Assembly (NCBI GenBank): GCA_020072565.1
Contig: JAIQGI010000007.1
Coordinates: 62,001-126,000, forward strand
Source: Terriglobia bacterium
Lineage (GTDB): Bacteria > Acidobacteriota > UBA6911
Direction: 5' to 3'
Length of the DNA: 64,000 nucleotides
Shown here: in pieces, positions 1-8,756 of the stretch
How positions within the stretch are numbered: position 1 is the stretch's first letter
Layout: every line of letters starts with the position of its first letter
Made by a program: the position numbers and the translations under genes
Notes under the pieces: model-generated
Databases searched by the model: none
What the model was told of the DNA's origin: nothing
Seen by the model: the letters and a program-made list of their open reading frames with translations, nothing else

Positions 1-1111
1 TGGCGAGGGTGTCCACCTTCAGGAACCACTGCATTGAGATCTTGGGTTCAACCACGGTAGAGCAGCGATCGCAATGTCCGACGTTATGCTCGTATTCGGC
101 GACTTTGACCAGAAAACCTTCCGCTGCCAGGCGCTGTATCAGTTTCTCACGGCACTCGAACCGGTCCATTCCAGCATAGGGGCCGGTCTCGGCGGTCATT
201 TTGCCGCCAGCATCGATCACGGTCACCCGCGGGAGGTCGTGCCGGCGTGCCATTTCGTAGTCGTTGGCATCGTGGGCGGGCGTCACCTTCACCGCGCCGG
301 TTCCGAATTCCCTGTCGACGATCTCGTCCGCAATGATAGGGATCTCGCGATTCATGACCGGCAGCAATACCCCGGCACCGATGAAGCCGCGATAGCGATC
401 ATCGTCCGGATGGACCGCCACTGCGGTGTCCCCGAGCATGGTTTCCGGACGCGTGGTTGCCACAATCACATGCCCTTTTCGTCCTATCAGGGGATAACGT
501 ATATACCAGAGCTTGCCATGCGTAGCGTGGTAGGCCACCTCGAGGTCTGAGATCGCGGTTTTGCAACGGGGGCACCAGTTCACCATGTATTCGCCGCGAT
601 AGATCAACCCTTCCTCGTAAAGGCGGATGAAGGCCTCCTGCACGGCGTGGGAAAGGGCGGGATCCATGGTGAACCGCTCCCGGCTCCAATCGCAGGAGAC
701 ACCCATGCGGCACATCTGGTTGAGAATTGTGCCCCCGCTGGATTCCTTCCATTTCCATGCAATCTCGAGGAAGCGCTCGCGTCCGAGATCAAAGCGGCTC
801 TTGTGCTCGGCTTCCAGCTGCTTGTCGAGCACATAGTGCACGGCGATGCTGGCGTGGTCCATTCCGGGAAGCCAGAGCGTGTTATAGCCGGACATGCGCT
901 TCCAGCGCACCAGGATGTCGTGCAGGGTATGTTGCAGGGCATGCCCCATGTGCAGCGTGCCCGTAACATTCGGTGGCGGAATTACGATGGAAAAACGCGG
1001 CCTGGTTGAAGGATTTTCCGCCTTGAAATAGCCACGCTCCTCCCAGACGGCGTACCAGCGTTGTTCAAATAGAGCAGGATCGTAAGATTTACCTAACATT
1101 TCCCGGGGCAT
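1..1111 (-). CDS. valS: Valyl-tRNA synthetase, N-terminal part (cut by window edge)
   Basis: Class I aminoacyl-tRNA synthetase that charges tRNA-Val in the cytoplasm. The reverse strand from 1111 is open to the window edge (about 370 codons seen; the family is usually about 900). The HIGH-type ATP site appears as [14 protein letters not shown] near residue 46. The editing domain follows with [20 protein letters not shown] and a CDRC zinc-like pair are visible. The start ATG at 1111 follows GAGG with good spacing. The usual GTDHAGIAT segment reads GMDHASIAV. The KMSKS loop lies outside the window. A promoter and a leader hairpin lie upstream. It follows the response-regulator gene on the same strand but after a 291-base gap, so it is probably transcribed separately. 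Confidence 0.95.
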   Translation of the reverse strand, partial: MPREMLGKSYDPALFEQRWYAVWEERGYFKAENPSTRPRFSIVIPPPNVTGTLHMGHALQHTLHDILVRWKRMSGYNTLWLPGMDHASIAVHYVLDKQLEAEHKSRFDLGRERFLEIAWKWKESSGGTILNQMCRMGVSCDWSRERFTMDPALSHAVQEAFIRLYEEGLIYRGEYMVNWCPRCKTAISDLEVAYHATHGKLWYIRYPLIGRKGHVIVATTRPETMLGDTAVAVHPDDDRYRGFIGAGVLLPVMNREIPIIADEIVDREFGTGAVKVTPAHDANDYEMARRHDLPRVTVIDAGGKMTAETGPYAGMDRFECREKLIQRLAAEGFLVKVAEYEHNVGHCDRCSTVVEPKISMQWFLKVDTLA

Positions 1112-1133
1112 CACTACCTCTTTTTCAATGCAA

Positions 1134-1159
1134 CCGCAAAGCCTCGCTGCGCTTTGCGG
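1134..1159 (-). other. Leader hairpin upstream of valS
   Basis: A perfect 9-bp stem (CCGCAAAGC at 1134-1142, GCTTTGCGG at 1151-1159) with an 8-base loop lies between the predicted valS promoter and the start codon. No T-run follows it on the minus strand, so it is not an obvious intrinsic terminator. A role in the valS leader is inference. Confidence 0.45.
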
Positions 1160-1176
1160 GCATATACAAAAGGGGC

Positions 1177-1205
1177 ATTGTATGCGAAATCCGGCGTCGA
1201 GTCTA
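1177..1205 (-). promoter_or_regulatory. Probable sigma-70 promoter of valS
   Basis: On the minus strand TAGACT (1205-1200) is followed after 17 bases by TACAAT (1182-1177). Transcription would begin near 1170 and give a leader of about 60 bases that includes the hairpin at 1134-1159. Confidence 0.45.
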
Positions 1206-1250
1206 GTTCGGGCAGGAGCGCTTCCGTGACTCAGACACGGCAGGCAAAAA

Positions 1251-1399
1251 GCAGCCACGAATGACGCGAATGAGACGAATTGGGCGTGAGCAGGCGCTAT
1301 CACCCCCGCTGCGGGGGCGCAGCAATACTCCGCAGTCTCAGCGATCGCTGTGTTGAGGTTTTTGGATGCGGCCAGCTGCCGCTCGTGACTTGTGGCTGC
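1251..1399. repeat. Long-form intergenic repeat, degenerate copy
   Basis: Bounded by an outer perfect inverted repeat GCAGCCAC (1251-1258) and GTGGCTGC (1392-1399). Inside, 1329-1363 resembles the right arm of the GCAGAGG repeat family (ends GTGTTGAGGTTTTT), and a GC-rich hairpin sits near 1301-1317. It fills most of the gap between the response regulator and valS. The inner left arm is not recognisable, so the copy is decayed. Confidence 0.4.
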
Positions 1400-1402
1400 G
1401 TC

Positions 1403-2248
1403 TTAAATCTTGCGGGAGGAGCGCAGCTCATCGAGATACTGCCGGATCATGATCTCGGATAGCGCCGGGACGACTTCCCAGGCGATTTCACGCACAACTT
1501 GCTGGGACATGCGCCTCACGACCTTCTCGACAATCTGATCCACCGCCTCTTCCGTGAGTACGCTCGGGGATGTTTCCAGCCCGCTGCCTCTGATGCCGGG
1601 AAAAGGGATCACCTGCCGGGGTGCGGCCGGCCGTTGCTCCGGGGGCGCTTTGTCCGTCGGATTTTCTGCTGGAGAGGCAATCCTGGCTGCAGACTCGAGT
1701 TCCAACGCAGGCGCATCAAACAGTTCGAGGATCCGGTGTTCGCCGAGAAACGATTCGCGCGTGCGCACGCTGATGAGCCCTGCGGCAAGCACATCGCGGG
1801 CGGCGCCGCAGGCGACTCTACCTGCAACCTGCGATTCCGAAACCGCTGCCGCAGACTCCACGCCGGCTTTCGCAGCTCCGCGTTGATCCACGAGATGCCG
1901 GACGATCTGGATGAGTTCCGAAGTATCAAAGGGCTTAGTGAGATAGGCGTCACATTTAACTCTGGTTGCCTCCTGCTCGTCGAATGGCTCAAATGTGCCG
2001 ACCAGCAGCACTACCGGCGTCCCGGCCAGCATGGGATCTGACTTGATCGCAGCACAGACCTCGTATCCGTTCCTGCCCGGCATGAAAACGTCGGCCAGCA
2101 CGATGTCCGGCCTGTCAGCATGTGCTTTTTCGATCGCCAGGTTCCCGTCGGTGACCGCATCGATAGTGACATCCTCGGCCGCAAATGTGAGGCTTACTAC
2201 CTTGTGAATAGTGACGCTGTCGTCGGCGAGGAGGAGTTTCGTAGCCAT
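1403..2248 (-). CDS. Response regulator with CheY-like receiver and C-terminal helical tail
   Basis: 281 residues. An N-terminal receiver domain (about residues 1-125) shows the acidic pair LLADDS, the phospho-acceptor Asp in VLADVFMPG near residue 53, and the conserved Lys in LTKPFD. A low-complexity, Ala/Pro-rich linker follows. The C-terminal 50 residues (EKVVRRMSQQVVREIAWEVV and beyond) form a conserved amphipathic segment with no DNA-binding motif. It therefore probably signals by protein contact rather than as a classical transcription factor. No partner histidine kinase is adjacent. It lies just downstream of bamD (8-base gap), likely in the same transcript. Confidence 0.85.
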   Translation of the reverse strand: MATKLLLADDSVTIHKVVSLTFAAEDVTIDAVTDGNLAIEKAHADRPDIVLADVFMPGRNGYEVCAAIKSDPMLAGTPVVLLVGTFEPFDEQEATRVKCDAYLTKPFDTSELIQIVRHLVDQRGAAKAGVESAAAVSESQVAGRVACGAARDVLAAGLISVRTRESFLGEHRILELFDAPALELESAARIASPAENPTDKAPPEQRPAAPRQVIPFPGIRGSGLETSPSVLTEEAVDQIVEKVVRRMSQQVVREIAWEVVPALSEIMIRQYLDELRSSRKI

Positions 2249-2256
2249 AAATCGTC

Positions 2257-3393
2257 TTAATACTGCTGTTCCGCCTTCTTCTTTTTCTTGGTTTTGTCGT
2301 CTACCTTCTTATCATCTTTCTTATCGGTCTTTGCCGGGGAGACGTTAGGCTTGACAACCTCCTTGCCGTTGGCGTCCTTTGCGATAGTTCCGGTAAGCAC
2401 GATCTCTCCCGGTTTCGCTCCGGTCTGGGTGGCTGTCGATGCGGCCGCAGCTGCCTTGGTTGCCGCGACGGTTTTTCTGGCCTCCTCATAGCGGTCGGGA
2501 GAGCTGATGAACCCCATGGCGGACGCGAGGTCGATGATTGGTTTCAGTGGTGAGAAAGGCACTGGCGGCTTCACGAGCGCCTGGTTCTGCGCTGCCAGGT
2601 CAGTGTCGACTGCGGGAACCGGTTTGCCCATCTTTTCCAACTGCGCCTTGGCTTCGGAAAAGTACTTGCTGAACGGGTAGCCCCTGACAATGCGCGCGAG
2701 GGCGGCGACGGCTTCATCGGTGTTTTCGGTCTTTTGATCAGCCTCGGCCTGTTTGAAAAGGGCCTCGTCCATTCGCGAAAAGCGGGGATACTTCTGCGTC
2801 AGCTCCCTATAGCGCGACACGGCACCAAGATAGTTGCCCGTGTGAGCGTACTGATCTCCCACCATCATGTCGCTCTCCGCCAGGCTTTCGCGCACTTCGT
2901 CCAGGAGCGTTTTGACGACGGGAACGTAGTCGTTGTTCGGGTACGCGGTCAGGAATTTCAAAATCTCGGCCTCGGCTCTCCTCGTTTCTTTCTGATCGCG
3001 ATCAGGCGCCCGCATCTGGCGCATGAGAATGGAGATGATTTCAAGCTGTGCATCGGGGGCTTTGGGATTCGTCGGGAAGAAGATGATGAAGTTCCTGAAC
3101 CTGTCCTCCGCCATGAGGAGGTTTTCGGTTCCGCCTTCGCGGAGAAATGAATTGGCCATCGCGAAGTAGGCTTCGGGCTCTAAATCGCTACCGGGATAGG
3201 TGTTGATCAGGGTCTGAAAAGCCAATCGCGCCTGTGTGAATTGGCTTTTGTCCAGGAACTCGTTGCCGGTCTGAAAGAGCGTCTTGTCAGGTGGAACCAC
3301 GCTCTTTTGGAGCTTGGCACCCTTCTGGCCGCCACACCCAGGCAAGCCTGCCAGGATAAATAAAAAGACCATCCACCTGAGATATCGTCGCAT
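2257..3393 (-). CDS. bamD: Outer-membrane assembly lipoprotein BamD-like, with long C-terminal extension
   Basis: The start ATG at 3393 is chosen because GGAGG lies about 8 bases upstream and because a lipoprotein signal follows directly (hydrophobic run, then LAGLPGC, Cys near residue 19). Residues about 40-270 carry TPR-like repeats of the YfiO/BamD type (FQTLINTYPGSDLEPEAYF; FIIFFPTNPKAPDAQLEII). At 378 residues it is well over the usual 240-280. The extra C-terminus is Ala-rich, then Lys-rich (ending KKKKKAEQQY). In the family, BamD is a periplasmic, lipid-anchored partner of BamA. It follows rpe by 40 bases, same strand. Confidence 0.85.
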   Translation of the reverse strand: MRRYLRWMVFLFILAGLPGCGGQKGAKLQKSVVPPDKTLFQTGNEFLDKSQFTQARLAFQTLINTYPGSDLEPEAYFAMANSFLREGGTENLLMAEDRFRNFIIFFPTNPKAPDAQLEIISILMRQMRAPDRDQKETRRAEAEILKFLTAYPNNDYVPVVKTLLDEVRESLAESDMMVGDQYAHTGNYLGAVSRYRELTQKYPRFSRMDEALFKQAEADQKTENTDEAVAALARIVRGYPFSKYFSEAKAQLEKMGKPVPAVDTDLAAQNQALVKPPVPFSPLKPIIDLASAMGFISSPDRYEEARKTVAATKAAAAASTATQTGAKPGEIVLTGTIAKDANGKEVVKPNVSPAKTDKKDDKKVDDKTKKKKKAEQQY

Positions 3394-3433
3394 CACCTGC
3401 CTCCAAAGCCAGGAAACCCGGAAACCAACGGGG

Positions 3434-4126
3434 TCAAATCCTCTCCTGCCTCCCCATGTGCCGATCCGCAATTCCCTTGAATTCGCGCACCGCATCGAAC
3501 GGAGTTGCCTTTGATTTGAAGATGGCGGAACCAATGACGATCACGTCGGCGCCGGCTGAAAGAACTTCAGGCAGATTGCCGGTCTCCATGCCGCCATCCA
3601 CTTCGATCCTGGCTCTATTGTTATTTAACGTAATCTTCTCTCTAAGTTTCCGAATTTTCTGGAGCGCAGATGGAATGAACTCCTGGCCACCAAATCCGGG
3701 GTTCACGCTCATCACGAGGATAAAATCCACATCAGGAATCACTTCTTCCAAAGCACTGATCGGAGTCGCAGGGTTGATCGCCACGCCAGCGCGAACTCCC
3801 TGACTCCGAATATGTTGTATCGTGCGGTTCAGGTGCACGTCTGCCTCGGCATGGACCGAGATCCAGTCCACGCCGGCGTGGATCATCTCATCTACATATC
3901 GCGCCGGCTCCTCAATCATGAGGTGCGCGTCCAAAGGAAGTTTGGTGATCTTTCGAATTGAGGCGACAACTGGGGGGCCGATCGTTATGTTGGGTACAAA
4001 ATGGCCGTCCATAATGTCGAGGTGAATCAGGTCCGCCCCCGCCTTCTCCACACTCTCAATTTCTCCGGCCAGATGGGCGAAATCTGCCGACAGAATCGAG
4101 GGTGCGATGATCACCGAATTCGCCAA
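3434..4126 (-). CDS. rpe: Ribulose-phosphate 3-epimerase
   Basis: Interconverts ribulose 5-phosphate and xylulose 5-phosphate (pentose phosphate pathway). It is a complete TIM-barrel protein of the family's usual size (about 230 residues). Motifs are APSILSADFAHL, the metal/active-site HLDIMDGHFVPN, DAHLMIEEP, SVNPGFGGQEFI and EVDGGM. A TTG start at 4126 is preferred over an in-frame ATG 14 codons upstream because AGAGGTG sits 9-10 bases before it and homologues begin at this point. It lies in a minus-strand run between rsmB and bamD. Confidence 0.93.
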   Translation of the reverse strand: MANSVIIAPSILSADFAHLAGEIESVEKAGADLIHLDIMDGHFVPNITIGPPVVASIRKITKLPLDAHLMIEEPARYVDEMIHAGVDWISVHAEADVHLNRTIQHIRSQGVRAGVAINPATPISALEEVIPDVDFILVMSVNPGFGGQEFIPSALQKIRKLREKITLNNNRARIEVDGGMETGNLPEVLSAGADVIVIGSAIFKSKATPFDAVREFKGIADRHMGRQERI

Positions 4127-4329
4127 TGTCTCTTCACCTCTCGACCATTTTTCGCTGAAGGGTAGCACAGCAATCCACGATATGCAAGGCGCCTAAGTCC
4201 ATGCTGCGCATTGAAAAAGCGGATCTTCCGGGAGTTTCTTCGCGCGCCGGGCCCAGCCCGTCTCCCCGGCTGCAAATATGCACAATCCCGACCTCGCTCG
4301 ATCCGTCAGACAAGCCTCCGGATTGCATT

Positions 4330-5619
4330 TCATTCGCGGGTGCGGGTCATCAATGCCGCAAAGAAACCGTCCCACAACCGGGCACTTGGAAAACTCCTAA
4401 AAAACCCTTCGTGGTCGAGCCACGTTTCGATGCCTGCAGGAAATGCAGGCTTCAGGATGCTGAACTCCGGATGGGAATGAAGGAACCCATGAACTACATC
4501 TTCGTTTTCCTCAGGTTCCGTGGAGCAGGTCGAATAAAGCAGGAGGCCTCCCTTTCGAACGGCACCTGCGATCGAATCCAGGAGGCGTCCCTGTTTTCGG
4601 CCCATCTCCGGCAGCCACTCCGGCTGGAAACGCCATTTGATTTCCGGATTTCTCCTCATTGTCCCGAGTCCCGAGCATGGAACATCTGCCAATGCGGCGT
4701 CGAAGTGGATCCGGAACGGCAGTTCTGCCCGAGCGTCGGCGACCAGGACACCGGAGGGAGCGCCTGTCCCTTTGGCTAGCGTCGCGAGCAGGCGCCGCGC
4801 GCGTTCCAGGTCCAGATCAGAGGAAACCACCCATCCAGACGGGCCGCATCTCTCCATCAGAATTGCTGACTTGCCACCCGGGGCGGCGCATGCGTCCCAC
4901 ACACGGGAGCCGTCGAGGGGGCCGAACAGGTGCGGTATCAGCTGGGAAGCCTCATCCTGGATGCGACGGCCTCCGGCACCATGTCGCTGCTTTGTGTCTT
5001 CGACGAGAAAGGCCCCGGGTACCAGGTCCGAAGGGCGCACGTCCGGCAAGTCCTGCCCCAAAATACTGCCGGACCAGCGGAAGGCGGTCTGGGGCGGGCG
5101 GTTGAGCGAGAGCGCATATTCACAGGTCCGATCGACGCCGAACCTCGCTTCCCAGCGGTCCCAGAGCCAGCGCGGCAGCGACACACGCATCCAGACGGGA
5201 CAATCACGGTGAAAGTCCGGTGCCGTCCAGGGACGCTGCCGTCCCAGGTTGCGCAACACTCCGTTGACGAAGCGAGCGGCGCCCGCCCTCAGATGATGCC
5301 TGGCCAGCTCAACCGCGTCGTTCGTGACCGCATGGTCCGGCACGCGGTCCATGCGCGACATCTGGTACAGGCTGAGCCGGAGCAGAATTCGAGCCTTTGG
5401 ATCCACGCTCTCCCAAGGCCGTGCGATCGCGCTTGCGAGGATATAATCAAGCCAGGCACGCCAGCGGAGCGTTCCATAGGTAATCTCCGTTGCCAGGTTC
5501 CGGTCCCGAGGCTCGAGACTGGACACGGTTTCCGAGCTGAGTACATCGTCGGCGTGTGCCGACTGCAATTCTATGCGGCATGACAAGTCGAATGCCGATT
5601 GTCGAGCCGGAGCAATCAA
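4330..5619 (-). CDS. rsmB: 16S rRNA m5C967 methyltransferase (RsmB/Sun)
   Basis: SAM-dependent enzyme that methylates cytosine 967 of 16S rRNA. An N-terminal NusB-like RNA-binding domain (about residues 5-140) is followed by a Rossmann methyltransferase with WDACAAPGGKSAILM, the catalytic motif DVPCSGLGTMRRNPEIKW and the second Cys in LYSTCSTEPEENE. The reading frame runs further upstream, to 5811 inside fmt, with no good start. The TTG at 5619 is chosen because homology begins with IAPARQSAFD, but its ribosome-binding site is weak, so the start is uncertain. The 203 bases down to rpe contain nothing I recognise. Confidence 0.9.
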   Translation of the reverse strand: MIAPARQSAFDLSCRIELQSAHADDVLSSETVSSLEPRDRNLATEITYGTLRWRAWLDYILASAIARPWESVDPKARILLRLSLYQMSRMDRVPDHAVTNDAVELARHHLRAGAARFVNGVLRNLGRQRPWTAPDFHRDCPVWMRVSLPRWLWDRWEARFGVDRTCEYALSLNRPPQTAFRWSGSILGQDLPDVRPSDLVPGAFLVEDTKQRHGAGGRRIQDEASQLIPHLFGPLDGSRVWDACAAPGGKSAILMERCGPSGWVVSSDLDLERARRLLATLAKGTGAPSGVLVADARAELPFRIHFDAALADVPCSGLGTMRRNPEIKWRFQPEWLPEMGRKQGRLLDSIAGAVRKGGLLLYSTCSTEPEENEDVVHGFLHSHPEFSILKPAFPAGIETWLDHEGFFRSFPSARLWDGFFAALMTRTRE

Positions 5620-5690
5620 GGTTTTGATCCGATCTGAAATACCAACGCAGAGAAATGAATTGCTTTCAAATATCCGCGCCGCGGTGATTT

Positions 5691-6632
5691 TTAGACGAAT
5701 AACCGCTGGCCGGGTTGGAGTCTCGCGCCGTTGGCGTATTCTCGCCCGGGCATCCTCCTTTTGCCGGCAGGCTGAACCTCGAGGATTTCCAGGATGCTCC
5801 CTCCCCCACACGCTATTCTCATACCGGAGCCGGACGCTCCCAGGAATATTCCGGCGTCGAGTTCCTGCGTTCGCGATTCATCCGGCGGCGTGCTTCGGAT
5901 AATCTGGAGCCTTTGGCCCCGGCACTCCGAATACGCCAGGGGCCATGGATTGAGCCCTCGAATCTGGTTGTGAATGCAGCGTGCGTCCCGGTTCCATGCG
6001 ATCAGGCCCATTTCTTTCGTGATGCGCGGAGCAAGACTCGCCAGGCTGTCGTCCTGCGGAATTGGCTTCAAGTCTCCGCTCGCCAGACCTGCAAGCGTCG
6101 GGATCAACAGTTCAGCCCCGACTATCGCCAGCCTGCCGGCAAGTTCCCCTGCAGTCATCGTGGCGGTAACCTCGACTTCTTTTTTCAGCAGCATGGGCCC
6201 GGTATCGAGATGCTCGTCCATCAACATGGTTGTCACACCAGAGACCATCTCGCCGTTAAGGATTGCCCAGGTGACGGGAGCCGCGCCCCGATAGTGAGGA
6301 AGAAGAGAGCCGTGCACGTTGACGCATCCCATCCGCGGCAACTGAAGCAGCCACAGAGGCAGGATCTGTCCATAAGCGACAACTACAACAAAATCCGGTT
6401 GGAGGGATGCGAGAAGGGGCTGGTTTTCCGGCCCCCTGATCTTCTCAGGCTGAAAAACAGGTATGCCGGCAACGCGAGCGAAGGTCTTGATAGCCGAAGC
6501 CTGAGCTTTTTGTCCGCGTCCGGCAGGGCGATCAGGCTGCGTAAAAACAGCACAAACCTCGTAATCGCTGCCCAGCAAGGCCTTCAGGGATGGGACGGCG
6601 AATTCAGGCGTGCCCAGAAAGATGACACGCAT
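5691..6632 (-). CDS. fmt: Methionyl-tRNA formyltransferase
   Basis: Formylates initiator Met-tRNA using 10-formyl-tetrahydrofolate. 313 residues, the normal length. N-terminal MRVIFLGTPEFAVPSLKAL and the catalytic signature HGSLLPHYRGAAPVTWAI are intact, followed by LDTGPMLL and the C-terminal OB-like domain. The start lies 3 bases after the def stop, so def and fmt are almost certainly translationally coupled, the usual pairing for formylation and deformylation. Confidence 0.96.
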   Translation of the reverse strand: MRVIFLGTPEFAVPSLKALLGSDYEVCAVFTQPDRPAGRGQKAQASAIKTFARVAGIPVFQPEKIRGPENQPLLASLQPDFVVVVAYGQILPLWLLQLPRMGCVNVHGSLLPHYRGAAPVTWAILNGEMVSGVTTMLMDEHLDTGPMLLKKEVEVTATMTAGELAGRLAIVGAELLIPTLAGLASGDLKPIPQDDSLASLAPRITKEMGLIAWNRDARCIHNQIRGLNPWPLAYSECRGQRLQIIRSTPPDESRTQELDAGIFLGASGSGMRIACGGGSILEILEVQPAGKRRMPGREYANGARLQPGQRLFV

Positions 6633-6635
6633 CGC

Positions 6636-7145
6636 TCACCACTCGCCCGCTTTGGCAAGCTTCTTGATCTTGTTGCGGATGAGCGTCTTCTTCAGGGAAC
6701 TCAAGCGATCGATGAACAGGATACCGTCCAGGTGGTCGATCTCGTGACTGAAGCACCGGGCCAGCAGTTCCGCGGTTTCAAAGTGCAATTCCTCGCCATG
6801 GATGCCCTGCCCGCGGACGATCAGCTTGCGCGGACGTACGACGGTGTCGCTAAACTCCGGGATGCTGAGACACCCCTCTTCGCTCCTCTGCTCCCCTTCG
6901 CTCACCACGATCTCAGGATTGCAAATTACGATCAGCTGCGAGGGATCCTCCCCGACCGAAAGATCGATGGTGGCCAGCCGAATGTTCAATCCAATCTGCG
7001 GAGCAGCGAGTCCGATGCCCGGGGCGCTGTACATGGTTTCGATCATGTTTTTGGCGATCTTCTCGAGTTCGCCATTGAAGACGGTGATCGGCTTGCTCAT
7101 CGTCTTCAACTCCGAAGCGCCGTACTTCAGGATGGGCAGTACCAT
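6636..7145 (-). CDS. def: Peptide deformylase
   Basis: Removes the N-formyl group from nascent proteins. All three metal and active-site motifs are present: GIGLAAPQIG, EEGCLSIP and the zinc/iron site CFSHEIDHLDG (HExxH form). 169 residues, typical. It directly precedes fmt. About 155 bases with no recognised feature separate it from aroC upstream. Confidence 0.96.
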   Translation of the reverse strand: MVLPILKYGASELKTMSKPITVFNGELEKIAKNMIETMYSAPGIGLAAPQIGLNIRLATIDLSVGEDPSQLIVICNPEIVVSEGEQRSEEGCLSIPEFSDTVVRPRKLIVRGQGIHGEELHFETAELLARCFSHEIDHLDGILFIDRLSSLKKTLIRNKIKKLAKAGEW

Positions 7146-7301
7146 AACCGATACATTTTAGATGAGATAACCGTGCATGTCTACATTCCCGGATGCCGGA
7201 AAAGCAAAAGCTCAACGCCGAGGCCAGCGCAAACACCCGACGCGTCGGGATGGAGGTTCCACCTGCTCCGTGTTTTCCACGGCCTTTGTACTGATATTTT
7301 T

Positions 7302-8474
7302 CTAAAACTCTCGCAGCAACCGAATGTAGTTTGTGAAGTTTGCCTCCAACTCGGCCATGGAGTCGCCGCCGAATTTCTCCAGGACGGCTTGCGCCAGAAT
7401 GATGCCGACCATCGCTTCCGAAACCACGCCGGCCGCCGGAACCACGCACGTGTCGCTACGTTCAAATAAGGCGGCGCGTGCTTCTTTGGTGACCAGATCC
7501 ACAGACATGAGCGGCTTCCGCAGCGTGGGAATTGGTTTGACGAAGATGCGTGCACGCAGATCAGCTCCGTTCGTTACTCCGGCCTCCAGCCCGCCGGCAT
7601 TGTTGGTTGTACGGAAAAAACGTCGCTGCTCCGCATCATAGAAAATCTCGTCGTGAACGTTCGAGCCATTCCTCTGCGCGGCCGCCACCCCGTTGCCTAT
7701 TTCCACCGCTTTGACAGCCGGAATGCTCATGAGCGCCTGTGCCAGCCGGCCATCCAGTTTTCGATCCCACTGCGTGTGCGATCCCAGCCCAGGCGGGACC
7801 GGCGCGGCCACGACCTCCGCAATCCCGCCAACAGTGTCCCCGTCTCCAGCGGCCTTGTCAATCAACGCTACCATTTCGTCTTGAATCCTGGCGTCGGCGC
7901 AGCGCAGGGGCGATTCCGGGTCGATTGCCAGGATGCCGTCGATTCCGATGTTCTCCAATTGCGCCGATATGTGGGCCGTTCCAATGGCGATCACGTGGCT
8001 CCCGATGCGGATGCCGATCTGAAGAAGGAGGAGTCTGCAAAAGGATCCGACGGCAACGCGTGCGGCGGTCTCGCGGGCACTGGCGCGTTCGAGCACATCT
8101 CTGACATCATGAGTTTGCTGCTTCAAGGCCCCGGCGAGGTCGACGTGCCCCGGCCTTGGGCGTGTGACCTGCCGGAGGGTGGCCCCTTCAGGCAAAGGAT
8201 CAGGCGACATCGCAATCTTCCAGTTGGCCCAATCTCTGTTTTCAACCACGAATGAAATGGGGCTGCCGAGCGTTCTTCCGTGCCGCACGCCCGAGGTGAT
8301 CTCGACATGATCCTTCTCGATCTGCATGCGCCGGCCGCGGCCGTAGCCCAGTTGCCGGCGATGGAGCTGGCTGTCGATGAAGTTCGTGTCGATAGCCAGC
8401 CCCGATGGCAGGCCTTCAAGGACGCCGGTCAAACACTTCCCGTGAGATTCGCCGGCTGTCACAAAGCGAAGCAT
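7302..8474 (-). CDS. aroC: Chorismate synthase
   Basis: Last step of the shikimate pathway (EPSP to chorismate, FMN-dependent). Start ATG at 8474 follows AAAGGAG and begins the conserved MLRFVTAGESHGKCLTGVLEG; 390 residues. Family signatures visible are RRQLGYGRGRRMQIEKD, RPGHVDLAGALKQ, DVLERASARETAARVAVG and MSVDLVTKEARA. It is first in a minus-strand run of housekeeping genes. Its leader (8475-8600) contains a perfect 7-bp hairpin at 8517-8534 (GCGGCAG/CTGCCGC, 4-base loop). Confidence 0.96.
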   Translation of the reverse strand: MLRFVTAGESHGKCLTGVLEGLPSGLAIDTNFIDSQLHRRQLGYGRGRRMQIEKDHVEITSGVRHGRTLGSPISFVVENRDWANWKIAMSPDPLPEGATLRQVTRPRPGHVDLAGALKQQTHDVRDVLERASARETAARVAVGSFCRLLLLQIGIRIGSHVIAIGTAHISAQLENIGIDGILAIDPESPLRCADARIQDEMVALIDKAAGDGDTVGGIAEVVAAPVPPGLGSHTQWDRKLDGRLAQALMSIPAVKAVEIGNGVAAAQRNGSNVHDEIFYDAEQRRFFRTTNNAGGLEAGVTNGADLRARIFVKPIPTLRKPLMSVDLVTKEARAALFERSDTCVVPAAGVVSEAMVGIILAQAVLEKFGGDSMAELEANFTNYIRLLREF

Positions 8475-8712
8475 AAGCGTTGTCGACTCCTTTATCGCGA
8501 GACATGTCCTAAGCGTGCGGCAGCAAGCTGCCGCCTGTGCACAAAGCAATTCCGGAAGGAGAAAAACCGAGCGTGAACATCCGCTTACGTCCGGCAGACC
8601 TCGCTCCGCGCTCGTTCCCGTGCTGAAAAGTTCGTTTATTTAGCATTTTCTTATTAATACAAAACTCCGCTCCTATCAAAAACTTAGAGCCTGCATCTTT
8701 TGCCCTTTGCTC

Positions 8713-8741
8713 TTGACTTACTGAAGTGCCGCCAAATAAAC
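8713..8741 (+). promoter_or_regulatory. Possible promoter of the mla operon
   Basis: TTGACT (8713-8718) is followed after 17 bases by ATAAAC (8736-8741) in an AT-rich stretch of the aroC/mlaE divergent gap. The -10 element is poor and transcription would begin only about 10 bases ahead of the mlaE start, so this is tentative. Confidence 0.25.
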
Positions 8742-8756
8742 TTTTGCGAGGCTTTC

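Noticed and set aside
5715-7469. Plus-strand open frame of 584 codons
   Set aside because: It lies opposite fmt, def and aroC, all with intact catalytic motifs, and has no recognisable domain; a GC-driven shadow.
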